From assembly GCA_016187325.1 (NCBI GenBank), contig JACPJY010000112.1, positions 1-6,386 of the forward strand: DNA of 6,386 nt, read 5' to 3'. The notes under the pieces are model-generated. The model saw nothing but the letters and a program-made list of their open reading frames with translations. It ran no database searches and was not told the DNA's origin. Position numbers and translations under genes: made by a program. The DNA comes from Rhodospirillales bacterium (GTDB lineage: Bacteria > Pseudomonadota > Alphaproteobacteria > Rhodospirillales > Casp-alpha2). Position 1 is the stretch's first letter, and every line of letters begins with the position of its first letter. This document shows, piece by piece, positions 1 to 6,088 of this stretch.

Positions 1-364
1 CGATGGCCTCGTCGTCGCCGGCGCCTTTCGCCACCGTCGCCTCGAACGGATACAGGTTGACCACCAGCAGGTCGATCGGCCGGATGCCGTGGTCCTTCAT
101 CGCCTTGGCATCGGCGCCGACATCGCGTCGCGCCAGCAGCCCGCCGTGGATATTCGGGTGCAGGGTCTTCACCCGGCCGCCCATGATCTCGGGGAAACCG
201 GTCTCGTCGGAGACTTCCTTCACCGCGACGCCGGCCTTCCCGAGCGCCTTGGCGGTGCCGCCGGTCGACAGCACCTCGACGCCGGCCTCGACCAGGTATT
301 TTCCGAGCCCGTCGAGGCCGGCCTTGTCGGATACCGAAATCAGGGCGCGGCGGATGACGGTCAA
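1..364 (-). CDS. purH: Bifunctional AICAR transformylase/IMP cyclohydrolase PurH, N-terminal part
   Basis: PurH catalyses the last two steps of IMP synthesis: formyl transfer to AICAR, then ring closure, in the cytoplasm. Only the first 121 codons are in the window; the gene runs off the left edge. The visible part is the N-terminal IMP cyclohydrolase (MGS-like) domain: ISVSDKAGL at residues 9-17, STGGTAKAL at 33-41, GGRVKTLHPNIHGG at 62-75 (Lys66 falls at the position of the conserved cyclohydrolase lysine) and DLLVVNLYPFE at 98-108. The start is TTG at 364. No ATG or GTG lies just upstream in frame, the residues that follow align with the usual PurH beginning, and a GGAG ribosome site sits 9 bases before it. 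The gene begins 17 bases after the dehydratase stop, so it may be cotranscribed with the polysaccharide genes. Family identity is very secure; the start is well supported but inferred. Confidence 0.95.
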   Translation of the reverse strand, partial: MTVIRRALISVSDKAGLDGLGKYLVEAGVEVLSTGGTAKALGKAGVAVKEVSDETGFPEIMGGRVKTLHPNIHGGLLARRDVGADAKAMKDHGIRPIDLLVVNLYPFEATVAKGAGDDEAI

Positions 365-372
365 GCGAGCGG

Positions 373-378
373 TCTCCG
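373..378 (-). promoter_or_regulatory. Ribosome binding site of purH
   Basis: The minus strand reads CGGAGA here, with the GGAG core 9 bases before the TTG codon at 364. It decides the TTG start, because there is no ATG or GTG alternative nearby. The site lies in the 17-base gap after the stop of the upstream dehydratase gene. Confidence 0.65.
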
Positions 379-381
379 ATC

Positions 382-2307
382 TCAGACGGACGCGGCGCGG
401 ACGGCGACGGCCCGTTCCTGATGGTATTCCGGGACCAGGCGGCGGATCAGCGCCAGCACCCGGCCGCGGTCGCCCCGGCGGCACGCCTCGCGCAGCTCGG
501 CGATGGCGGCGGCGAGCTCGCGCGCGTCGCCGGCCCGGGGCGCGGCCAACAGCACGCCGGGACATTCGGTCGGCACCGGCGCCTCCGAACCGTGGAACAC
601 CTCCTCGAACAGCTTCTCGCCGGGCCGCGGGCCGATGACTTCGATCTTGACGTCGCGGCCAGGCTTGAACCCGGCAAGACGGATCATCTGATCGGCAAGA
701 TCCATGATGCGGATCGGCTCGCCCATCTCGAGGACGAAGATCTTGCCATCGCGACGGCCGTTGCCGGCATCCGCCCCGATGCCGAGCGCGGAGGCCTGCA
801 GGACCAGCTCAACGGCCTCGCGCACGGTCATGAAATAGCGGGTCATGTCGGGATGCGTCACCGTCAACGGGCCGCCCTTGGCGAGCTGCTGCTGGAACAG
901 CGGCACCACCGAGCCGGTCGAGCCGAGCACGTTGCCGAAGCGCACGGTGACGAAGCGGGTGCCGCCGCGCCGGAGATCGAGCGCCTGGCAGTAGCTCTCG
1001 GCGATGCGCTTGGTGGCGCCCATGACGCTGGTCGGGTTGACTGCCTTATCGGTGGAGATCAGCACCATCGCCTTTGCTCCGGTGCCGTGCGCTAGGTCGG
1101 CGACGTTGACGGTACCGAGCACATTGGTGGCGGCGCCTTCGATGACGTTATCCTCGACCAGCGGCACATGCTTCAGCGCCGCGGCGTGGAACACCAGCTC
1201 TGGCCGGATTTCCTTGAATATCTGGGTCAATCGCTCGCGGTCGCGGACGTCGGCGATGACGGCGCGGCGCGGCAACTCCGGATAGCGTTCGGCCGTCTCG
1301 CGATCGACGACGTAGAGCGCGTGCTCGGAGTGATCCAGGAGTCCGATCTCGGCGGGCTTGAATTCCGACACTTGGCGCACCAGCTCGCCGCCGATGCTAC
1401 CGCCGGCGCCGGTCACCAACACGCGGCGGCCCTCGATCAGGCGCGCCATGGCGGCGCGGTCGAGCGCGGTCTGCGGTCGGCCGAGCAGGTCCTCAACCGC
1501 GATGGGGCGAACCTCCACCTTGTCGGAAACGCCGCTCCTGAAATCGGTGAGGCGCGGCAGCCTGGCCAGCGTCATGCCGAGGGCATTGGCCTGGTCGAGC
1601 AGCGCGCGCACCCGGGCGCCATCCATGTCGTCCTTGGTCAGCACCAGCCGCTGCGGCGGCATGCCCTTGGCCTTAAGCTTCTCGACGGCTCCCGCGACAT
1701 CGTCGGCGGTGCCGATGACCTCGACGCCGTGGATCTGCCGGCCGACCCGGTCGGGGCGCTCGGACACGATGCCGACAACACGATAATTCGCGTCCGCGGT
1801 CTGCCGGAGTGCGCGGATGAACAGCTCCGCCCCGTCGCCGGCGCCGACCAGCAGCACGGCGATGCGCTGGCCCTGGAAGGTGCCGTTGGAAAGGTCGAGG
1901 CGCCGGTCTTTGAACAGTCGGTAGAAAAACCGCGGGCCCCCGAGGAGCGCCATCAGCACGAACCAGTTGATCGGGATCAGCGAGCGCGGGACGTTGACGA
2001 ACCGCGTCCACAGGAACATCACCAACAGGAATATCAGCACCGCCATCGTGACGGAACGGGTGATCGCCCACAGATCGTCGAGCGAGGCATAGCGCCAAAC
2101 GCCGCGGTAAAGGCCCGACATCCAGAACACGATGGCGCAGATCACGGTGAACACGATGCCGGCCTGCAGAACGTGTTCGCCGGAGTAGTAGATGATGTCG
2201 TCGCCGAGCCTCAGATAGAGCGAAAGCCCGAACGACACCGCCGCCATGACGATGTCGTGCCCATAGGCGATCAGCCCGCGGCCGGAAATTCTATGGAAAG
2301 AATTCAT
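382..2307 (-). CDS. Membrane-bound NDP-HexNAc 4,6-dehydratase, WbpM/CapD/PglF/FlaA1 family
   Basis: A 641-residue protein, full length for the large membrane-bound branch of the family. About four membrane helices lie at residues 13-33, 46-66, 86-103 and 110-126. A first Rossmann domain follows (LLVGAGDGAE, 152-161), then the catalytic SDR domain with GAGGSIG at 300-306, HAAALKHVPLVE at 374-385, STDKAVNPTSVMGATK at 418-433 and RPGEKLFEE at 561-569. The usual SDR tyrosine is replaced by Met429 (MxxxK with Lys433), and the Thr-Asp-Lys triplet at 419-421 is present; both are hallmarks of this dehydratase group. Relatives convert UDP-GlcNAc to its 4-keto-6-deoxy derivative at the inner membrane, feeding synthesis of QuiNAc, FucNAc or bacillosamine. 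The ATG overlaps the stop of the upstream reductase (ATGA), which suggests translational coupling and a shared product. The upstream SD is weak. The exact substrate cannot be read from sequence; UDP-GlcNAc is the family default. Confidence 0.95.
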   Translation of the reverse strand: MNSFHRISGRGLIAYGHDIVMAAVSFGLSLYLRLGDDIIYYSGEHVLQAGIVFTVICAIVFWMSGLYRGVWRYASLDDLWAITRSVTMAVLIFLLVMFLWTRFVNVPRSLIPINWFVLMALLGGPRFFYRLFKDRRLDLSNGTFQGQRIAVLLVGAGDGAELFIRALRQTADANYRVVGIVSERPDRVGRQIHGVEVIGTADDVAGAVEKLKAKGMPPQRLVLTKDDMDGARVRALLDQANALGMTLARLPRLTDFRSGVSDKVEVRPIAVEDLLGRPQTALDRAAMARLIEGRRVLVTGAGGSIGGELVRQVSEFKPAEIGLLDHSEHALYVVDRETAERYPELPRRAVIADVRDRERLTQIFKEIRPELVFHAAALKHVPLVEDNVIEGAATNVLGTVNVADLAHGTGAKAMVLISTDKAVNPTSVMGATKRIAESYCQALDLRRGGTRFVTVRFGNVLGSTGSVVPLFQQQLAKGGPLTVTHPDMTRYFMTVREAVELVLQASALGIGADAGNGRRDGKIFVLEMGEPIRIMDLADQMIRLAGFKPGRDVKIEVIGPRPGEKLFEEVFHGSEAPVPTECPGVLLAAPRAGDARELAAAIAELREACRRGDRGRVLALIRRLVPEYHQERAVAVRAASV

Positions 2308-3296
2308 CGGCTGGCGACCCCCGTTGAGGACTCGCTCGGTGATGCGAACCAGGACGCCATTTCACCCAGACCTTGTACCATGTCGTAAGGCGGCGTCCAG
2401 CCCAGATCGCGGCGGATTTTTGCATCGTCGACCCTGAGCGAATCCAACAGTCGGGCGGCAGCGCCGGACGGCCCGGTCAGCGCCGCGGCTAGCCGGAGAA
2501 CTACCCCTGGCGCCGGGAACAGCCGCGCCGGCCGGCCGATGGCTGCGCCCAGGCGGCGGATCAGTTCCGGCGTCGATACGTCCTCGGCGTCGCGCACGAA
2601 ATAGATGCCGCCTGCCTGCGGGTGGCGCAAGCAGCAGGCGATCGCGTCGGCCAGATTGGCGGCTGAAATCAGGCTGCGGCGATTGTCGATTCCGGCCAGC
2701 GGCAGCGGCGGCGCCCACCGCAGCAGCTTCAGCAGGTTCAGCATGTTGCCCTTGACCCCGGGCCCATAAACCAGCGGCGGGCGCAGGATCACCGATTGCA
2801 TGCGTCCTTGTTGGCAAACGTCGAGCAGCGCCTTCTCGCCGGCCCATTTGGAAAGCCCGTAGGCGTCGGCGGGCGCCGGCGTTTGGTCCTCCGTGAGTGG
2901 CCGGCCGCGGTCGCTATCGCCCATCACCTTGACAGTGCTGACGAGCACGAACCGCTTTACGCCAGCCGCAGCCGCTGCCGTCGCCAGCCGCGCCGTGCCC
3001 TCGGCGTTAACCCGGCAGTAAAGCATCAACGGGTCGCCGTCGCCCTCCTTCATCACGTGGACGCGGGCGGCGAGATGCACCACCGCCTCGACGCCGGCCA
3101 GCGCCGCGTCCCATTCGGTGTCCGGTCCGATATCGCCGACGACATGGACGCGGGTATCGGCGAATAGCCCCGGCGGCAAGCCGGGGGCATCGGGGCGGCG
3201 GACGGCTACGGCGATGTCGTGACCGGCAGCGGCGAGCGCCGGCACGAGCGCGCGGCCGACCAAGCCCGAGGCGCCGGTGACCAGCACCTGGGTCAC
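2304..3296 (-). CDS. NAD(P)-dependent NDP-sugar 4-reductase/epimerase, WbpV/WreQ-like extended SDR
   Basis: A 330-residue extended short-chain dehydrogenase/reductase. It has the cofactor loop GASGLVG at residues 8-14, HLAARVHV at 74-81, Ser120/Thr121 in VSTVKVMG, and the catalytic Tyr146-Lys150 pair in YGLSK. LRPPLVYGPG at 171-180 and the NRRSLI region near 205-210 are typical of the polysaccharide-locus group that includes WbpV, WbpK and Rhizobium WreQ. Those enzymes reduce or epimerise the UDP-4-keto-6-deoxy-GlcNAc made by the WbpM-type dehydratase, giving UDP-QuiNAc or UDP-FucNAc. The dehydratase is encoded immediately downstream with a 4-bp ATGA overlap. The start is GTG at 3296, overlapping the glycosyltransferase stop (GTGA), with GAAGG about 9 bases upstream. 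The same frame is open far upstream into the broken glycosyltransferase gene, so an automated call may extend it wrongly to 727 residues. The family is clear; which stereoisomer is made is inference. Confidence 0.9.
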   Translation of the reverse strand: MTQVLVTGASGLVGRALVPALAAAGHDIAVAVRRPDAPGLPPGLFADTRVHVVGDIGPDTEWDAALAGVEAVVHLAARVHVMKEGDGDPLMLYCRVNAEGTARLATAAAAAGVKRFVLVSTVKVMGDSDRGRPLTEDQTPAPADAYGLSKWAGEKALLDVCQQGRMQSVILRPPLVYGPGVKGNMLNLLKLLRWAPPLPLAGIDNRRSLISAANLADAIACCLRHPQAGGIYFVRDAEDVSTPELIRRLGAAIGRPARLFPAPGVVLRLAAALTGPSGAAARLLDSLRVDDAKIRRDLGWTPPYDMVQGLGEMASWFASPSESSTGVASR

Positions 3297-4186
3297 GGCG
3301 CTGCGCCTTCGGCGGCGACCGCGGCCGCCGCCTCGTCGCCGCGACGGCTGGCGGAAAGCTCGAGCACGCCGAGCATGTCGCGGGCCTGGCGCTCGCGGCT
3401 GAACTGCGGCGCTGCCGCCAGGCCCTTGGTGGCGAATGCCTTGCGTGTCTTGGCGTCGCCGGCAAGGCGCCGCACCGCGTCGGCGAGCGCCGCCGGGTCG
3501 CCGGGCGCGAGCGCGACACCGGCGCCGGTCGCCTTGACGATGCGGCTGGCCTCGCCCGTCGGCGCCACCAGCAGCAGCGGCAGGCCGCACGCCATCGCCT
3601 CGAACATCTTCGACGGAATGACACCGGCGAACAGCGGGTCGGCCTTCAGGTGCACGAGCGCCACGTCGCAGACGCTCCAAACACGCGGCATCGAATCTTT
3701 CGGCTGCGACGGTATGAAAAGGACGTTTTCGAGGTTTCGCCGCCGGGCGTCGGCAATCAGCGCGTCGCGCTCGGCGCCGGCGCCGACCAGCAGGAAGCGC
3801 ACGTCGTCGCGGTCCTTCAGCCGTTCCGCCGCGTCGAGCACGTTGGCAAGCCCATGCGCCATGCCATGGGTGCCGACGTAGCCGACGATGAACTTGCCGG
3901 CAAGCCCCCATTCGGCGACGAGATCTGCATCGCGGTCGCGTGGCCCGTAGCGCCACAGGTCGACGCCGTTGGGGACGACGGCGATCTTCTCCGGTCGGAT
4001 ACCGCGCTGGACGAGGTTGTCCTTGAACGCCTGGGTCAGCGCCACAACCGCCTCGGCGCGGCGATAGAGGAACAGCTCCAGGTTCTCGATCAGACCGAGC
4101 AGGAATCCTCGCCGCATGGCGCCGACCGCGGCGATCGACGCCGGCCACAAATCGCCGAGTTCGAACACGAACGGACGGCCGCGCAT
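3293..4186 (-). CDS. C-terminal fragment of the broken glycosyltransferase, ATG-initiated frame
   Basis: This is the in-frame piece a gene caller would report: 297 residues from an internal ATG. It holds the end of the acceptor domain (ELGDLWPASI, 9-18), the linker and the donor-binding domain: VVPNGVDLWRY at 70-80, VGYVGTHGMAHG at 101-112, FLLVGAGAERD at 131-141, and VIPSKMFEAMACGLPLLL at 189-206, the family 4 nucleotide-sugar site. The internal ATG aligns with the middle of homologues, not with a natural start, and I see no convincing ribosome site before it. A protein made from here would lack the acceptor-binding Rossmann domain and should be inactive. Treat it as part of the pseudogene, unless the break at about 4249 proves to be an artefact. 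Confidence 0.6.
   Translation of the reverse strand: MRGRPFVFELGDLWPASIAAVGAMRRGFLLGLIENLELFLYRRAEAVVALTQAFKDNLVQRGIRPEKIAVVPNGVDLWRYGPRDRDADLVAEWGLAGKFIVGYVGTHGMAHGLANVLDAAERLKDRDDVRFLLVGAGAERDALIADARRRNLENVLFIPSQPKDSMPRVWSVCDVALVHLKADPLFAGVIPSKMFEAMACGLPLLLVAPTGEASRIVKATGAGVALAPGDPAALADAVRRLAGDAKTRKAFATKGLAAAPQFSRERQARDMLGVLELSASRRGDEAAAAVAAEGAAP
3306..3310 (-). promoter_or_regulatory. Ribosome binding site supporting the GTG start of the reductase
   Basis: The minus strand reads GAAGG, ending 9 bases before GTG at 3296. Together with the GTGA overlap and the usual SDR beginning (VTQVLVTGASG), it fixes the reductase start inside a longer open frame. Confidence 0.5.
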
Positions 4187-4499
4187 CGCTGCCAGCGCCC
4201 AGCCGCCGACGGCGGCGAAGAACTGCGGCGAAGTGGCGGCGACGAACGCCCTTGTTGGGGGCGATGAACGTCTTCACTCGGACGACGCGGATGCCCGACA
4301 TCTCCTCGAGAAGCCGCCAGCGATTAGCGTAGCGGTCATGCAGCCGGCCCTCGGGAAAGTTCGGGGCCTGGGTGATCACGGTTACCGCGTGGCCCCATTT
4401 CACCCAGTAACACGCGCGCTCGTAGACGCGGGTGGCGGCGGCGTTGGTTTCCGGCGGGAAGTTCTCGGTCAGGAACAGGATGCGCATCGCCGGCCGCCG

Positions 4500-5498
4500 T
4501 CAGGTCTTGGGCTTGGCGCCGGCGCCGAGGAAGAACAGCAACCACGCCACGACCACCAGCGCGCCGGCGAGCGCCACCTCCGGCAGGCCGCCCGCTGCTA
4601 TCACCGCCAGCGCCACCAGCACGACATCGACCCACAGCACGTGACCGACGACCTGGGCGTGGCTAAGACCGCGCCCGACCGCAAGCTGATAGAAATGCTC
4701 GCGGTGCGCCTGCCACACCGGCTCACCGCGCAGCGCCCGGCGGAGAAGCGTGATGGTGGCGTCGGCCAGGTAATAGAGCGGCAGGATCAACGCCGCCGTC
4801 CACTGCCCGGCGGCGACCAAGCCGATCAGCAACCAGCCGAGCAAAAAGCCGAGTGGCACGCTGCCGACGTCGCCTAAAAATATTTTTGCCGGATGCCAGT
4901 TCCACCTGAGGAAGCCGACGGCGGCGCACGCCAGCGCCAGGCCGTGGACGAAGAATGCCGGCGGCAGCCCGGCCACCGCCGTCACCAGCGCGACACCGAG
5001 GCCGAGCGCCACCGTCTCGACGCCGGCGATGCCGTCGATGCCGTCCATGAAGTTGAACAGGTTGACGAACCACAGCCACAGGAGGCCCGCCGCCGCCAAG
5101 TCGAGCCAGCCGGGTAGCAGACCCGCGAACACCTGTCCCGGCGGCGGTGCGACCGCAAGCACCGCGGTGATCGCGGCGGCTTGGCCGGCCAGCCGCAGCA
5201 GCGGGTTCAGTCCGCGCAAGTCATCGAGCCACGACAACACCGCCAGCGCCAGCGCACAGCCGACAACCAGGCCTGCGTGCGCCGCCGGTGCCATCCACCC
5301 CGCCCCCAGCCAGGCGGCGGCGACCACCGGCACGACGGCGAGGCCGGCGCCCTTCGGCGTCGGCAAGGCGTGGCTGGAGCGTTCGTTGGGATGATCGAGG
5401 ATAGCGCGGTCGCGGAGGAACCGCATGATAATCCCGGTGCCTGCGAACGAGGCAACGAGGACGAGAGTCGCGACGGCCATCGAAAGGGTCCAGTCCAT
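4500..5498 (-). CDS. Undecaprenyl-phosphate HexNAc-1-phosphate transferase, WbpL/WecA/MraY family
   Basis: A 332-residue, very hydrophobic polytopic inner-membrane protein with about ten or eleven predicted helices. It is full length for the WbpL/WreU group. Motifs in order: DHPNERSSH...PTPKGAG at 35-52, the Mg-binding DD at 92-93 (SWLDDLRGLNP), NLFNFMDGIDG at 146-156, KIFLGDVGS at 205-213, and the cytoplasmic basic loop with HREHFYQ at 265-271. Relatives transfer a HexNAc-1-phosphate (GlcNAc, QuiNAc or FucNAc) from UDP-sugar to undecaprenyl phosphate, which starts O-antigen or capsule repeat units. The linked dehydratase and reductase favour QuiNAc or FucNAc here; that is inference. The ATG at 5498 has no recognisable ribosome site. 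A -10-like TACACT ends only 8 bases upstream, so the message may be leaderless. The codons for KIFL are AT-rich (AAA ATA TTT TTA), unlike the rest of the gene. Gene and family are very secure. Confidence 0.95.
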   Translation of the reverse strand: MDWTLSMAVATLVLVASFAGTGIIMRFLRDRAILDHPNERSSHALPTPKGAGLAVVPVVAAAWLGAGWMAPAAHAGLVVGCALALAVLSWLDDLRGLNPLLRLAGQAAAITAVLAVAPPPGQVFAGLLPGWLDLAAAGLLWLWFVNLFNFMDGIDGIAGVETVALGLGVALVTAVAGLPPAFFVHGLALACAAVGFLRWNWHPAKIFLGDVGSVPLGFLLGWLLIGLVAAGQWTAALILPLYYLADATITLLRRALRGEPVWQAHREHFYQLAVGRGLSHAQVVGHVLWVDVVLVALAVIAAGGLPEVALAGALVVVAWLLFFLGAGAKPKT

Positions 5499-5506
5499 GG
5501 CGAGGG

Positions 5507-5535
5507 AGTGTATCGCGAACCCGCGCCGTCAACAA
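5507..5535 (-). promoter_or_regulatory. Possible promoter for the sugar-1-phosphate transferase operon
   Basis: On the minus strand, TTGTTG (5535-5530) is followed after 17 bases by TACACT (5512-5507), three and four matches of six to the sigma-70 consensus. A better -35, TTGACG at 5532-5527, is only 14 bases away, which is too short. The element sits directly after the terminator and ends 8 bases before the ATG at 5498, so transcription would begin at or next to the start codon. The position makes sense, but the match is modest. Confidence 0.4.
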
Positions 5536-5547
5536 AAAAAGGCAACG

Positions 5548-5581
5548 AAAAAAGGCGCTTCCCCTTACGGGGAGCGCCTTT
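5548..5581 (-). terminator. Intrinsic terminator reading leftward
   Basis: A near-perfect inverted repeat pairs 5551-5564 with 5569-5581: 13 base pairs with one bulged T and a TTAC loop. On the minus strand the stem is followed by TTTTTT (5553-5548) and, after a short spacer, a second T7 run (5540-5534). On the plus strand only TTT follows, so it works chiefly for minus-strand transcripts. It would end transcription coming from the truncated epimerase gene and so separates it from the sugar-phosphate transferase unit. Confidence 0.88.
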
Positions 5582-5585
5582 CGCG

Positions 5586-5610
5586 CGGCGGCAGCAGGAC
5601 CCTGCCGCCG
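5586..5610 (-). other. GC-rich hairpin upstream of the terminator
   Basis: Positions 5586-5594 (CGGCGGCAG) are perfectly complementary to 5602-5610 (CTGCCGCCG), giving a 9-bp stem with a 7-base loop. No T-run follows it on either strand, so it is not itself a terminator. It lies between the extended -10 box at 5636-5644 and the terminator at 5548-5581. It could be a 3'-end structure of the epimerase message or the body of a short RNA. Confidence 0.5.
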
Positions 5611-5635
5611 GCACACTTATATCTTTGGCAAGTGA

Positions 5636-5644
5636 ATTATAGCA
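5636..5644 (-). promoter_or_regulatory. Extended -10 promoter box
   Basis: The minus strand reads TGCTATAAT, an exact extended -10 element, inside the most AT-rich stretch of the gap (about 5612-5650) in otherwise GC-rich DNA. No good -35 is present at 16-18 bases, which extended -10 promoters do not strictly need. Initiation would be expected near 5629, giving a transcript that meets the terminator after only about 80 bases. Chance occurrence in a short AT-rich patch is possible. Confidence 0.4.
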
Positions 5645-5668
5645 AACGAACACGCCGCAGGACGGCGC

Positions 5669-6085
5669 TCACGCGTCGCCGGTGTAAGTCCGGTCGGTCC
5701 AACCAAGGAATCGCCGCAGGCCCTCCTCCAGTGTCACATTCGGCGCGAAGCCGATCTGTCGGCGTGCCTTGGTGATGTCGGGACAGCGACGCTGCGGCTC
5801 GTCGGCCGGGTAGCTGTCGGGATATTCCATCAGGCGGTGGTCGATCTTGCGCCCTAACACCTTTTCCATGGTCTCCACCAGATCCACCATCGAGATTTCG
5901 GGCTTCGGGTTGCCGATGTTGTAGGCCTCGCCGGGGCCGCCGTCGGTGATGACGCGCAGAAAGCCGTTCATGGCGTCGGTGATGTAGCAGAACGTGCGCG
6001 TCTGGTCGCCCGAGCCGTAGACGTGGAGCGGACGGCTGGCCTTGATCAGGCTGGCAAAGTTAGGCATGACGCGGTAGTCGGTCTC
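5669..6085 (-). pseudogene. NAD-dependent sugar epimerase/UDP-glucuronate decarboxylase-like SDR, C-terminal fragment
   Basis: The reading frame preserves only the C-terminal 138 or so residues of an extended SDR. It begins at ETDYRV just before Met at 6067 and continues MPNFASLIK, then YGSGDQTRTFCYITDAMNGF, GEAYNIGNPKPEIS, EYPDSYPADEPQRRCPDI and EEGLRRFLGW to the stop. These are the substrate-binding and C-terminal blocks of the UDP-glucuronate decarboxylase-like group. The Rossmann domain and the Tyr-Lys catalytic pair, about 180-200 residues, are missing. In-frame codon 6088-6086 is a stop, and homology ends right there, where a different gene on the other strand begins. The ATG at 6067 is therefore an internal methionine, not a genuine start. 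Whether the gene is broken in the organism or only by a chimeric join in the sequence is open. The family is secure. The substrate is not, although the adjacent dehydrogenase would fit a UDP-uronic acid route. Confidence 0.8.
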
Positions 6086-6088
6086 CTA
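6086..6088. other. Breakpoint joining two 5'-truncated genes
   Basis: Leftward from here the minus strand codes for a sugar epimerase whose homology begins in mid-protein (ETDYRV). Rightward the plus strand codes for a dehydrogenase whose homology also begins in mid-protein (NTKAVD). There is no intergenic space; at most one or two shared bases are possible. Such a head-to-head join of two gene ends fits an inversion or deletion endpoint, or an inverted chimera from amplification or assembly. Confidence 0.75.

Larger units (their letters stand above)
3293..4487 (-). pseudogene. WbuB-like family 1/4 glycosyltransferase with internal frameshifting deletion
   Basis: The ATG at 4487 opens a typical GT-B N-terminal domain: MRILFLTENFPPE, then RVYERACYW, APNFPEG and RVVRVKTFIAPNKG, reaching residue 80 at 4248. 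Homology then jumps to the neighbouring frame, starting about 4249: AFVAATSPQFFAAVGGWAL, then the donor-binding half to the stop at 3293. From memory of the family, relatives carry about 25-35 residues between these blocks (a segment like LDxLSFMxS ending in RPDVVV), and these are absent. The two readable parts add up to about 398 residues, where about 420-430 would be expected. The lesion is therefore best explained by loss of some 80-100 bases not divisible by three, not a one-base slip. The gene lies 12 bases after the sugar-phosphate transferase and overlaps the reductase by 4. The intact enzyme would add a sugar to the lipid-linked first residue at the cytoplasmic face. A sequencing or assembly error is an alternative to a real mutation. 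Confidence 0.8.

Noticed and set aside
3..638. Plus-strand open frames over purH and the dehydratase 3' end
   Set aside because: They lie opposite clear purH and dehydratase coding sequence, and their Arg/Pro/Ser-rich translation matches no family I recognise.
1168..2388. Long plus-strand open frame of 406 residues opposite the dehydratase gene
   Set aside because: It is the antisense shadow of a well-identified gene in GC-rich DNA: low complexity, rich in His, Arg, Ala and Asp, and no recognisable domain.
4116..4877. Plus-strand open frame of 253 residues across the transferase and glycosyltransferase junction
   Set aside because: Antisense to two recognised genes, with a composition typical of GC-rich shadows.
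5614..5634. Short inverted repeat CACTT/AAGTG in the AT-rich part of the gap
   Set aside because: Only five base pairs with an 11-base loop; expected by chance and not placed like an operator.
5207..5653. Minus-strand open frame of 148 residues starting in the intergenic gap
   Set aside because: It runs through the terminator and out of frame into the transferase gene. The translation is Arg/Ser-rich with no motif.
5499..5668. Attachment site or insertion-sequence end near the gap or the 6086 breakpoint
   Set aside because: I found no transposase, terminal inverted repeat, target duplication or tRNA. The hairpins are explained as terminator and RNA structure.
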